Source: Desulfolutivibrio sulfoxidireducens
GTDB lineage: Bacteria; Desulfobacterota; Desulfovibrionia; Desulfovibrionales; Desulfovibrionaceae
DNA: 64,000 nt
Assembly: GCF_013376475.1 (NCBI RefSeq)
Contig: NZ_CP045508.1
Coordinates: forward strand, 248,001-312,000
Direction: 5' to 3'
The translations under genes and the position numbers were made by a program. The notes under the pieces were generated by a model, which was not told where the DNA came from, searched no databases, and saw only the letters and a program-made list of their open reading frames with translations. This document shows, piece by piece, positions 1 through 8,453 of the stretch (its first letter is position 1; each line of letters opens with the position of its first letter).

Positions 1-114
1 GTTGGTCCCGGACCGCTGTAGGCCGACGAACGCAAGGATATGGGTCTGGAAATACAGGGAATCATCCAGGCGTCCCCATCCCGGAAAGCCGGGAAAAAAA
101 ACAGGGAACCGCGT

Positions 115-1770
115 ATGGCCCGCACAACGATTCGCGAGAGACTTTTCGCACCATGCATCCTTCCGTTTGTGGCGCTGGCCTGGACCTTGTGCCTGGGCGC
201 TGGCGCGGCCCGGGCCGCGCCGGTCTGGCATGTCGTCGAGGAAGGGTGTTATGCGCGGCAACAGGACGCCCTGGCGGCCTTTGACCGTCTCGGCCTGGCC
301 GTGGCCGGCGACTCGGCCGCCTTCCTTCGGGTGGAACGGCTGGACGCCTGGTTCTGCCTGCGCCTTGGCGCGGAGCGGACCGAGACGGGTGCCCGGGAGA
401 TGGTGCGCGACAATCGGCAGGCGTTGCGGAAAGCCGTGGTGATCGAGGCCATGGCCCTGCCGGAGCGGGTCGTGGCCGGCATGGCCCCGGGCATGGTCCG
501 GCCCGTGACGGCGGCGGCCCAGCCGGCGTCCCGGACGGTCGAGGCCGCTCCCGTGACCGGTCCCGCTCCCGCAGCCGTTCCCGCCCCGCTGGCGGTCACG
601 ACCGAACCCGGGCCAGGGGAAAGCCCGGCCGGTCCGTTCCCCCAAAACGACCCGGCGGAGGTCGTCGAGATTTCCCTGGCCGGTCCGGACGCCCTGAAAG
701 CGGCTTCCCCGGTCCCGGTCGTGACGGAGGCCCCGGCCCAGGCCGCCGAGACCGGCCTGGCCCCAGGCCCCGCGCATCTTGTGCCCCGCGCCCCGGACCT
801 CCCCGTGGTCCCGGCGGTGCTGGCGGTCCCGGAGACGACCGTGCCGGACGTGCTTTTGGCGGCGGTCCAGGACAGCCCGGCCGCCGGACAGGCCAAGGGC
901 GGCCAGGACGCGTCCGCGGATCCGGCGGCGGGCGGCCTTGCCGACCGCTACGCCGGGATGTTGTGGCTTGGGGCCAAGCTTGCGGCCGTGGTCCTGGTCC
1001 TCGGACTGGGGGCGGTGATCTGGCGTCGTCGTCGCGCGGTCCACGCGGCCCCGGCGGCCGTGACCGGGAACGGGACGGCCGGGGACGACCGGTTTGCCGA
1101 ACCCGGCGGACTGCCCCGCCTGTCCGAAGCCGACGAGCGCCGCCTGCAGGAAAACCTGGACGAGCTGGCCATGGTGCAAAGCAACATCTTAAGCTCCCAA
1201 AACGGCAACACGATCAAATCCATCTACGTGACCAGTTGCTCCAACGAGGAGGGCAAGACCACGGCGGCCATCAACATGGCCCATGGCCTGTCCATCAACA
1301 AGAACCGGGTGCTCCTGGTCGATGGCAATCCGCGCGCGCCCATGCTGCACAAGCGCTACCACGTCGAACTGTCCCCCGGTCTTGCCGGATGGCTGGCCGG
1401 ATATGACGGGGCACGGGAGGGGCTTGTCCGGTCCACGTTTTATCCCCACCTGAGCCTAGTCACCTTCGGGGCCAGCACCCTGGGCCGTCCCAATCTTTTG
1501 GTCGAGAACAGCCTGTCGCGGTTTTTGCGGGAGTATGCGGACGACTTCGACTACATCATCATGGACGGCCATTCCATGACCGGCTCGGACACCGGCATGG
1601 TGGCCTCGATATTCGACGCCGTGGTCATTGTCGCCCAGTGCGAGAAGACCAAGTGGGAGGTCGTCAAGCAGGCGGCCCAGAAAATGACGCTCATGGGCGG
1701 CAAGGTGTTGGGGGTGGTGTTGAACAGGCGCAAGTACTACGTTCCAGACTTCATCTACAAAGCGGTATGA
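115..1770 (+). CDS. P-loop tyrosine-kinase-like exopolysaccharide protein with SPOR-like periplasmic domain
   Basis: The protein has 551 residues. It starts at the ATG after an AGGGA ribosome site, because this start gives a clean signal peptide ending in an ARAAP-type site; a GTG/ATG further upstream would add a non-conserved leader. A SPOR-like segment follows (about residues 40-120), then a long Pro/Ala-rich linker, one membrane segment (about 282-304) and a basic stop-transfer. The C-terminal half is a ParA/BY-kinase P-loop domain: Walker A residues 374-383 (SCSNEEGKTT), an A' motif LLVDGNPRAP, and Walker B IIMDGH near 478. It lacks the Tyr-rich tail of classical BY-kinases, although three tyrosines sit near the C-terminus. 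It overlaps the next gene by ATGA, so it probably acts with Wza and Wzz in polymer export. Kinase activity is inference. Confidence 0.85.
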   Translation: MARTTIRERLFAPCILPFVALAWTLCLGAGAARAAPVWHVVEEGCYARQQDALAAFDRLGLAVAGDSAAFLRVERLDAWFCLRLGAERTETGAREMVRDNRQALRKAVVIEAMALPERVVAGMAPGMVRPVTAAAQPASRTVEAAPVTGPAPAAVPAPLAVTTEPGPGESPAGPFPQNDPAEVVEISLAGPDALKAASPVPVVTEAPAQAAETGLAPGPAHLVPRAPDLPVVPAVLAVPETTVPDVLLAAVQDSPAAGQAKGGQDASADPAAGGLADRYAGMLWLGAKLAAVVLVLGLGAVIWRRRRAVHAAPAAVTGNGTAGDDRFAEPGGLPRLSEADERRLQENLDELAMVQSNILSSQNGNTIKSIYVTSCSNEEGKTTAAINMAHGLSINKNRVLLVDGNPRAPMLHKRYHVELSPGLAGWLAGYDGAREGLVRSTFYPHLSLVTFGASTLGRPNLLVENSLSRFLREYADDFDYIIMDGHSMTGSDTGMVASIFDAVVIVAQCEKTKWEVVKQAAQKMTLMGGKVLGVVLNRRKYYVPDFIYKAV

Positions 1771-2891
1771 CCATGAACGCACTCGCACGGGATTCAGGCG
1801 CCGTTTGCCGCGTCGCGGCGCTCATCGGGATGCTGGCCGCCCTGGCCATGGTCGCCGCATGCGTGGGATCGCCCAGGGCCCTGCCGAAAAAAACCGAAAA
1901 AGAGATCGAGAGTTCCACCTTCAGCTTCGACATGGGGACATACCCGGCCAAGAATCAGCTCTTTCCGGCATACTCCATCGCCCCGGGCGATCTCCTGGAC
2001 ATCCTGTTCCAGATCAGCGTGGCCCAGAGCATGGACAAGTTCCGCATCGGCATCGACCATCAGGTGACGGTCAAGTTCGTGAACTCGCCGGAGATCAACG
2101 AGACCCAGCACGTGCAGCCCGACGGCCGGATCACCCTGCCCTATGTGGGCCAGGTCACCGTGGTGGGCAAGACCATCGACGAGCTGACCCAGGAGCTTAC
2201 GGGCATGTATTCCAAGACCTTCAAGAATCCGGAATTGTACGTCATGGTTCCGGAGTTCAGCACGGCCATCAAGGAACTCAAGGCGGACCTGCACACCGCC
2301 TCGCGGGGTTTAAGCCGCCTGGTGACCGTGCGGCCGGACGGCTACGCCACGTTTCCGCTGCTTGGCGACGTGTTCGTGGCCACCAGGACCGTGCCTGAGG
2401 CCAACGCCGACCTCGACGCCCTGTACGCCACGAAGATGCCCGGCCTGCACGTCGACCTGTTCCTGGAGAAGACCCACGGCGCGGTGGTCTACGTCATGGG
2501 CGAGGTCAAAACCTCCGGGGCCTATCCCTTCGAACGGCCCATCTCCGTGTTCGAGGCCATCTCCCTGGCCGGCGGACACCTGGAGAACGCCCGCCTGGAC
2601 AACATCGTCGTGATGCGTCGCGACAAAGGCAAGGTGTCCGTGCGCCGGGTGGACCTGGACAAGATGCTCGCGGCCAGCAAGGACGCCGAATACTTCTACC
2701 TAAGGCCCGACGACCTGGTCTACGTGCCCAAGACCACCATCTCCTCCCTGGCCCAGGCCATGACGCACCTGCGGGACATCATCTGGTTCAGAGGCTGGAG
2801 CCTGAACGGGGACCTCTTGACCGACGGCGTGTTCTACAACCGCAGGTCTCAGGAGAATGTCGAGACCGTGACCGTGACGGTTCCGGAATAG
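1767..2891 (+). CDS. Wza-like outer-membrane polysaccharide export lipoprotein
   Basis: This is a polysaccharide export (OPX/Wza family) protein of 374 residues. The ATG overlaps the stop of the upstream gene and begins a lipoprotein signal peptide with lipobox MVAAC, so Cys32 would be lipidated. The poly-export domain follows (around YSIAPGDLLDILF and QPDGRITLPYVGQVTV), and then SLBB-type beta-grasp repeats (VVYVMGEVKTSGAYPF). Family members form the outer-membrane or periplasmic channel through which Wzy-made polymer leaves the cell, docking on the Wzz-type protein encoded next. Length and domain order are normal for the family. Confidence 0.92.
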   Translation: MTMNALARDSGAVCRVAALIGMLAALAMVAACVGSPRALPKKTEKEIESSTFSFDMGTYPAKNQLFPAYSIAPGDLLDILFQISVAQSMDKFRIGIDHQVTVKFVNSPEINETQHVQPDGRITLPYVGQVTVVGKTIDELTQELTGMYSKTFKNPELYVMVPEFSTAIKELKADLHTASRGLSRLVTVRPDGYATFPLLGDVFVATRTVPEANADLDALYATKMPGLHVDLFLEKTHGAVVYVMGEVKTSGAYPFERPISVFEAISLAGGHLENARLDNIVVMRRDKGKVSVRRVDLDKMLAASKDAEYFYLRPDDLVYVPKTTISSLAQAMTHLRDIIWFRGWSLNGDLLTDGVFYNRRSQENVETVTVTVPE

Positions 2892-3019
2892 GGAAAAAGG
2901 CCATGGCCCGGGGCGGCGGCTGGCGCGAGGGCCGCGCCGGGCCGGCCGCTCCCGGGCGCGCGGCCCGGGCGATACGACACGGTAGGCCTTTGCACATCGA
3001 AACGAAACGGAGAACCTCC

Positions 3020-4405
3020 ATGCGGCCGACGGAAGAATACCTGCGGGACCTGACCCTGATCGTGTTTGCCAGAAAGCGGATCATCCTCGGCACCACGGCG
3101 GCGTTTGTGTGCGCGGCGGTGCTGATCACCCTTTTTTGGCCGCCGACTTATACCGCCACCGGAACCGTCCTGGTCAAGAGCCGCCAGTTGAGCAAAAGTC
3201 CCCAGACCATCGAGTCGACCCAGATTAGGGTCTGGGAGGTGGATCTGGCCACCATGACCACGGAGATGAAGATCCTGACCTCCAAGGAACTGATCGAAGA
3301 GACCCTGGACGATCTCAACGGTCGGGGAGAGCTGCGGGAGGGGGAACGTCTGGACCATGAAGCCCTCATGGGCATGGTCTCCACGGTCATGGGCAACATC
3401 ACGGCCACCATCGTGCCCGCCTCGAACATCATCGAGGTCTCCCTTAAGGGAAAAAACGCCAAGGACACCAAGGCTGTCCTCAACGAGCTGTTGAACAAGT
3501 ACATCTCGTTTCGGTCCGGGATATACAATCCGGAAAAGGCCTCGCTGTTTTTCAAGGGAGAGGCGGACACCTTCGAGTCGGGCCTGCGTTCCATGGACAA
3601 GGAGAAGTTGGACCTGGCCGACGCGATCAGATCCGCCGATCCGGCCCTTGAAATACAAAACAATCTCGATCTGAGAAAAACCCTTGAACAGCAGCTTGAC
3701 ACGGCGAGACAGGAATTGAACAACCTGGGATTGACTGTGAGCCACCTCGAAAAGCAGCTTGAAGATCGGGATATACAGTTCTTCTCGTCGATAGAGAATA
3801 GCGCGATCAACCTTTTAAGCGCCAAGCTTCAGGACGTCTATCTCGAAAAGACAAATCTTCTGCGGACCTTTACCGAGCAGAGCGACAGGGTGAAAAGCGT
3901 GGGGGAGCAGATCGAGATGCTCTACGCGTCGCTTAAGGAGGAGGTGACCTCCTATATCGGAACCCTGCGCAACAGGATGAAAATCGCTAACGATCAAGTG
4001 ACGTTACTCGAGGGGAGAATAAACTACTTGACACAACGCAACATCGACCTGCATAAAATTTTGGTGGAGCAACAGCGTTTGAGCAATCAGGAGCAGGTGC
4101 TCGCGCAATCGTATCAGGTTTTCGCCACGCGCAGCGAGGAAGCGCGCATCTCCTCGGCGTCGACGGTGGACAGTCTCTTCTCCATCAGCATCATCGGACG
4201 GCCGGTCCTTCCGACGCAGCCTTCCTTCCCCAGGGCCGAGATCGTGATCCCCCTGGGGCTGATTATCGGATTTATCCTTGGCTTGAGCCTGGGCTTTTTC
4301 GTCGAGTACTTCGACTATACGTTCAAAAGCCCCTCGGACACCATGCGCTATGCCGGCATGGGGACACTGTTTTCGATTCCGGATTGGAGCGGTCGGTCGG
4401 TATGA
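3020..4405 (+). CDS. Wzz-type chain-length determinant / polysaccharide co-polymerase
   Basis: The protein has 461 residues and Wzz topology. A membrane helix at about residues 21-40 is followed by a periplasmic region with a long coiled coil (about 200-370), and a second helix lies near 407-430 before a short cytoplasmic tail. The start is the ATG preceded by GGAGAACC; the reading frame is open further upstream, but that part is Arg/Gly-rich and not family-like. No kinase domain is fused, so the P-loop protein at 115-1770 is the likely partner. It would control polymer length and bridge Wzy to Wza. Its stop overlaps the sugar transferase start (ATGA), implying translational coupling. Confidence 0.9.
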   Translation: MRPTEEYLRDLTLIVFARKRIILGTTAAFVCAAVLITLFWPPTYTATGTVLVKSRQLSKSPQTIESTQIRVWEVDLATMTTEMKILTSKELIEETLDDLNGRGELREGERLDHEALMGMVSTVMGNITATIVPASNIIEVSLKGKNAKDTKAVLNELLNKYISFRSGIYNPEKASLFFKGEADTFESGLRSMDKEKLDLADAIRSADPALEIQNNLDLRKTLEQQLDTARQELNNLGLTVSHLEKQLEDRDIQFFSSIENSAINLLSAKLQDVYLEKTNLLRTFTEQSDRVKSVGEQIEMLYASLKEEVTSYIGTLRNRMKIANDQVTLLEGRINYLTQRNIDLHKILVEQQRLSNQEQVLAQSYQVFATRSEEARISSASTVDSLFSISIIGRPVLPTQPSFPRAEIVIPLGLIIGFILGLSLGFFVEYFDYTFKSPSDTMRYAGMGTLFSIPDWSGRSV

Positions 4406-5523
4406 GCCTGAAGCTGGTCGAAACGGTTCGCGTGGAGCCGAAAGACGTCTGTTTCCCGCCCCCTGGGGACAGGGATCTCCAGACCGGCTTTTATCGGGGC
4501 GGATATGCCGAGCATCCCAAATGGTCCGGCTGGATCATCGAGCTTTTCAACAGAGCCCTGGCTTTTTTTCTCATCCTCGCCTGCCTGCCCCTGTTCGTGG
4601 CCATCGGGCTGGCCGTCAAATGGAAGGTGGGCGGGGCCATCTTCTACCGGGGAACCCGGATGGGGCTCGGGAAAAAGCCCTTTTACATGTACAAGTTCCG
4701 GACCCTGCCCATGGGGACCCAGAGGGATCTGGGCTCGGCCATGGTCTCGGAAAAAAAACTGGCCCTAAGTCCCTTCGTGCGGCTTTTGCGCGACACCCGG
4801 CTGGACGAGCTTCCCCAATTGTTCAACATCCTTACGGGCGACATGGATTTCGTCGGCCCGCGCCCCATGCGGCCGGAGATCTACGAGGCGGTGTGCGGGA
4901 GCATTCCCAATTTCGACCTGCGCTTCTCGGTGCGCCCCGGTCTGATCGGTTTTTCACAGCTTTTCACCCCGCACAGCACCCCAAAACGACTGCGGGCCAT
5001 CATCGACAACCGCTTCATCCTCATCAAACGGAAATTCTATTGGGATATCTTCATTGTCTTTTATACCGGGGCCGTCTTGCTCAAGGCCATCGTGGTCAAG
5101 AGCTCCATGATTTTCTACCGGTGCATCATTCAGGAGAAAATCCTGAAGATATATCGGGAAAAACGCCGTTTTGAGCGAATGACCCCTGAAAACTCCTCCA
5201 TTTTTTTTGTATGTCCACGCAAGGAGGCCGAAGGTGGCAGCATCGTATCCCGGCTCATCGATATCAACGAGGCCTTCTGCAAAATCGACACCAATTGCGG
5301 ATTGGATAATGCAGAGTTTCAATTTTATATCATGCGACGCCTGAAAGCAAAAAACAAAAGAGGATTCAAGCGGAAAAAGGCTCAATGTGTAGGGGTTATC
5401 TACAAAGAGTTCATCAATGAAGCTGACGTGCTTAAATATTCTTATGTCATAGAATATAAAGCTATCTCTCCTTTTAATAATTATATCATCGAGAAGTATT
5501 TTTTGCGCAAAAGCATCATTTAG
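4402..5523 (+). CDS. priming sugar-phosphate transferase (WcaJ/WbaP type) with appended PilZ-like tail
   Basis: The protein has 373 residues. Its core is a bacterial sugar transferase (PF02397 type): a membrane hairpin at about 45-75, the MYKFRT motif, then a DTRLDELPQLFNIL and DFVGPRP block at about 132-156. This enzyme would move a sugar-1-phosphate onto undecaprenyl phosphate to start each repeat unit. Unlike the usual family, about 115 extra residues follow the catalytic domain (from about 259). That tail is encoded by visibly AT-rich DNA (5180-5520) and has a beta-rich pattern resembling a PilZ domain without the RxxxR c-di-GMP motif. The ATG is chosen over an in-frame TTG at 4384 because it overlaps the wzz stop. 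Confidence 0.88.
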   Translation: MSLKLVETVRVEPKDVCFPPPGDRDLQTGFYRGGYAEHPKWSGWIIELFNRALAFFLILACLPLFVAIGLAVKWKVGGAIFYRGTRMGLGKKPFYMYKFRTLPMGTQRDLGSAMVSEKKLALSPFVRLLRDTRLDELPQLFNILTGDMDFVGPRPMRPEIYEAVCGSIPNFDLRFSVRPGLIGFSQLFTPHSTPKRLRAIIDNRFILIKRKFYWDIFIVFYTGAVLLKAIVVKSSMIFYRCIIQEKILKIYREKRRFERMTPENSSIFFVCPRKEAEGGSIVSRLIDINEAFCKIDTNCGLDNAEFQFYIMRRLKAKNKRGFKRKKAQCVGVIYKEFINEADVLKYSYVIEYKAISPFNNYIIEKYFLRKSII

Positions 5524-5650
5524 CACAGGGCCGTGTCCGGCTGGGACTTTTCCCTGTCGACCATGCGCCCTCCCGTCCCCGCAAAACAGCTTCCCAGGCA
5601 TCCGCGACACGGCCCGCCAGGCCGCGCCAGCCTGGACAAGGACGCCGTCC

Positions 5651-6628
5651 ATGCGCTTTTCCATCGTCATCCCGGCCTTCAACGAATCCGCCGTGATCGC
5701 CCGATGTCTCGATTCCGTGCATCGCGCCGCCCGGGACATGGGGCCGGTCGACGTGTGGGTGGTGGACAACGGCTCCACCGACGACACCGTGGCCGTTGCC
5801 AGGCGGGCCGGGGCCCAGGTGGTGGAAAACGCCACAGGCCGGCGAAAGACCATCGCGGCCCTGCGCAACGAGGGCGCGGCCCGGGCCGGGGGGGACATCC
5901 TGGCCTTTCTGGACGCGGACATGCTGGTGCCAACGAACTGGCTTACGGCCGCGGCGGCGCGCTACGCCTCCGGATTCGGCGGCATCCTGGGCTTCGTGGG
6001 CAGGACCCCGGACTCGGCCGGCCTGGTGGCCAGGGCCTGGGGGGATCGGCTTTTTCGCAAGCGCCGCACGGTCATGGCCGTGGACTACCTGCCCGGCCGC
6101 AACATGATCATGCCCGCCAGCCTGTTCCGGGCTCTGGGAGGTTTTGACGCCTCCCTGGCCACCGTCGAGGACAAGGACCTGACCATGCGCGCGGTGCGGG
6201 CCGGGTACGAGGTGCTCTCCAGCCCCGAGGCCCCGGTGGAGCATCTGGGGTACGAGAGCGGGTTCGCCGAGTTCGTGGCCAAGGAATACTGGCGCCAGGG
6301 CAACACCCTGGCGGTCCTGCGCAAGCGGGGGCTGACCCTTCGCGGGCTGCGAAACCCGCTTTTGAGCCTCTTTCACCTGGCCATGCCCCTTGTGGCCCTG
6401 ACCTTTCTCCTGGCCGGCCGGCCGGGGACGGCCCTTGTCTGGGGCCTTTTATGGCCCGTGCCCGCCCTTGTTTTGTCCCTGCGCGACGTCGGCCGCGAGG
6501 ACCCGCTTTTCGGTATGGTCTTTTTCCTGACCTTCGTGCGCTGGATCGTGGCCGGGGTGGCCCTTTTGCGCCAACTCCCCGCCCTTTTTCGCCCTGCGGC
6601 CAGGGATGACGCCAGGGGGAGCGATTGA
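5651..6628 (+). CDS. family 2 glycosyltransferase
   Basis: The protein has 325 residues with a GT-A fold. It has the N-terminal nucleotide-sugar site IVIPAFNES, then VVDNGSTDDT, and the metal-binding DAD near residue 89 (FLDADM). An ED pair (ATVEDKDL) serves as the probable catalytic base region. Two hydrophobic segments at the C-terminus (about 230-300) suggest membrane attachment. An AAGGA site precedes the ATG. It follows the priming transferase after a 127-base gap with no evident gene, and it would add one of the sugars of the repeat unit on the cytoplasmic face. The sugar donor cannot be read from the sequence. Confidence 0.9.
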   Translation: MRFSIVIPAFNESAVIARCLDSVHRAARDMGPVDVWVVDNGSTDDTVAVARRAGAQVVENATGRRKTIAALRNEGAARAGGDILAFLDADMLVPTNWLTAAAARYASGFGGILGFVGRTPDSAGLVARAWGDRLFRKRRTVMAVDYLPGRNMIMPASLFRALGGFDASLATVEDKDLTMRAVRAGYEVLSSPEAPVEHLGYESGFAEFVAKEYWRQGNTLAVLRKRGLTLRGLRNPLLSLFHLAMPLVALTFLLAGRPGTALVWGLLWPVPALVLSLRDVGREDPLFGMVFFLTFVRWIVAGVALLRQLPALFRPAARDDARGSD

Positions 6629-7287
6629 ACCCAAGGAGGCAACGGTCGGGACCGGCGTGTCTGGCGTGGCTGGCCAAGGCCGCGTCCAGGGCGGCCCGCC
6701 TTGTTTTTCGCCGTGAGCGCAACACCCTGGCCGTCCTGGACCTGCGCGGTGACGCGGCCGCCCGGCTGCCCGGCCCGGCCGACGGGGTTTCCTGCCGGGA
6801 GATGGTCCCGGACGATCTGGAGACGGCCGGCTTCGCCTGTTTCGGTTCCGAACGCCTGAAGCGGGCTCGGGACCGGTTCGGCGCGTCCCGGGGGGTGCTT
6901 GTCTCCGTTTCCGGCCGACCGGCGGGCTGGGCCTTCGTGACCACGGCCCCACGCCCCCGGGAGGGCTGGCCGCCTTTTGTCTATGCCGTGACCCCGCCGT
7001 CGGGGACGGCCTACGTGTTCGACGTCTTCGTCGTGCCCGGGCATCGCGGCCTGGGCCTGGGCCGGGAGCTTGTGGCCTGCTGCGCCCGGCTGGCGGCGAA
7101 GGACGGCCTTTGGGGGCTGTTTCTGACCTACTCCCATCCGGCCATGGCCAGGATCGTGTCCGGGATGGGTTTTCGCCAGGCGGGGACGCTGTGGTACCGC
7201 CGGGTGTTGTGGAGGGTCCGGACGGACGTGTCCGCCCTGGACCGGATCGGCCTTGCGCCGGCGAACGCCGGCGAACGGGGGGGATGA
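6625..7287 (+). CDS. GNAT-family N-acetyltransferase
   Basis: The protein has 220 residues. It starts at a TTG whose bases overlap the TGA of the glycosyltransferase; an AGGGGGAG site sits correctly in front of it. The C-terminal part is a GNAT fold with the acetyl-CoA loop in VVPGHRGLGLGRELV and a terminal GMGFRQAG strand. It probably acetylates a sugar or carrier intermediate in the exopolysaccharide pathway, because it is embedded between glycosyltransferase and CelD-type genes and overlaps the next gene by ATGA. The substrate is unknown. Confidence 0.82.
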   Translation: MNPRRQRSGPACLAWLAKAASRAARLVFRRERNTLAVLDLRGDAAARLPGPADGVSCREMVPDDLETAGFACFGSERLKRARDRFGASRGVLVSVSGRPAGWAFVTTAPRPREGWPPFVYAVTPPSGTAYVFDVFVVPGHRGLGLGRELVACCARLAAKDGLWGLFLTYSHPAMARIVSGMGFRQAGTLWYRRVLWRVRTDVSALDRIGLAPANAGERGG

Positions 7288-8450
7288 TGGCCACGGAAAC
7301 GGCCGGCGGCGCCGAGGGCCCGCCCCTGGACAGGGGGCCGCTTTCCACGCGGGTGGTCTCGGATCGCGGCGAGTTCGCGGCCATGGCCCGGGACTGGAAC
7401 GCCCTTTTGACCGCCTCGGAAAGCGATGTCCCGTTTCTGACCCACCAATGGTTGAGCGCCTGGCTGGACATCTACGGCCGGGACGTGGGGCTCTTCGTGG
7501 TGCTGGCCGAGGACGCGGCCGGACTGGCCGGAATCGTCCCGCTGTATGTGCAGCGGCGGCCCACCCTGGCCGGAGAGGCCACAGTCCTGCGGTTTCTCGG
7601 CGACCGGGATTGCGGCGCGGACTTTCTGGGCGTGATCCTGCGGCCGGACCGCGAGGCCGAGACCGCCGCCGCCCTGGCCGGGCATCTGGCCCGGGACCAG
7701 GCCTGGCACGTCCTGGTCCTGGACCACGCGGACGCGAGGTCGCGGTCGTTCACCCTGTTTTCGGAGGGGTTGCGCTCGGCCGGGGTGAAGGCCTCCCGGG
7801 CCTTTGGCAACGTCTGCCCGCACATGTCGTTGCCCGACTCCTTCACGGCCTTTCTGGATCTGCCCGACTGCGTCTTCAAGCGCATCATCGCCAAGGATGC
7901 CGCCCGATTCTGGAAAAAACACCGCATGCGGTACGCGCCCGGCTTTGCCGCCGAAGAGTTCGACCCCGTCCTGAACCGGCTTTTCGAAACCCATGTCCAG
8001 CGGTTCATGCGGCGCGATGGGCACGATACCCTGGGAGACGCCCGGCGGCAGGCGTTCTACCGCGCCGTGGCGCTCCTTTTTCACGAACAGGGCTGGCTCA
8101 AGCTGACGGCCATGGAGGTCGAGGGGACCCTCGAGGCCGTGGATTTCGGGTTTTTGTACCACGGGGCGTACTATTCCCTGCAAGGCGGCATCAGCCGGGC
8201 GGGGCTGGCGCTGAAGGCCGGGAACATCCAGACCTTTTCCCTCCTGGGCGACATCGCGGGCACGGCCCGGGAATTCCATTACCTGCGCGGCGAGGAACTC
8301 TATAAGTACCAGTGGGGCTGTGAGAGCCTGATGACCGTGCGGCTTTCGGCCTTCCGGGGCTGGCCGGGCCGGGCCTTCGGACTCGCCCGGGCGGCGCGCG
8401 GCGCGGTAAAAACCGTCAAACGGGCCATCCGGCCGAAACGGGAGTCCTGA
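7284..8450 (+). CDS. CelD/BcsL-type acetyltransferase-fold (GNAT-6) protein
   Basis: The protein has 388 residues. It resembles the CelD/BcsL (FemAB-like, GNAT domain 6) family of exopolysaccharide loci, recognisable from PFLTHQWLSAWLDIYG near the N-terminus and the EVEGTLEAVDFGFLYHGAYY strand pattern in the second half. No signal peptide or membrane segment is seen, so it is probably cytoplasmic. Two ATGs are adjacent; the first overlaps the upstream stop. It is a paralogue of the next gene, with the same PFLTH(Q/D)WL motif and similar length. Acyl or aminoacyl transfer to the polymer precursor is inferred from the family. Confidence 0.8.
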   Translation: MMATETAGGAEGPPLDRGPLSTRVVSDRGEFAAMARDWNALLTASESDVPFLTHQWLSAWLDIYGRDVGLFVVLAEDAAGLAGIVPLYVQRRPTLAGEATVLRFLGDRDCGADFLGVILRPDREAETAAALAGHLARDQAWHVLVLDHADARSRSFTLFSEGLRSAGVKASRAFGNVCPHMSLPDSFTAFLDLPDCVFKRIIAKDAARFWKKHRMRYAPGFAAEEFDPVLNRLFETHVQRFMRRDGHDTLGDARRQAFYRAVALLFHEQGWLKLTAMEVEGTLEAVDFGFLYHGAYYSLQGGISRAGLALKAGNIQTFSLLGDIAGTAREFHYLRGEELYKYQWGCESLMTVRLSAFRGWPGRAFGLARAARGAVKTVKRAIRPKRES

Positions 8451-8453
8451 CGC

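Noticed and set aside
1-114. A coding region at the left edge
   Set aside because: The frames here are short and overlap the start of the exopolysaccharide kinase-like gene; nothing recognisable was seen.
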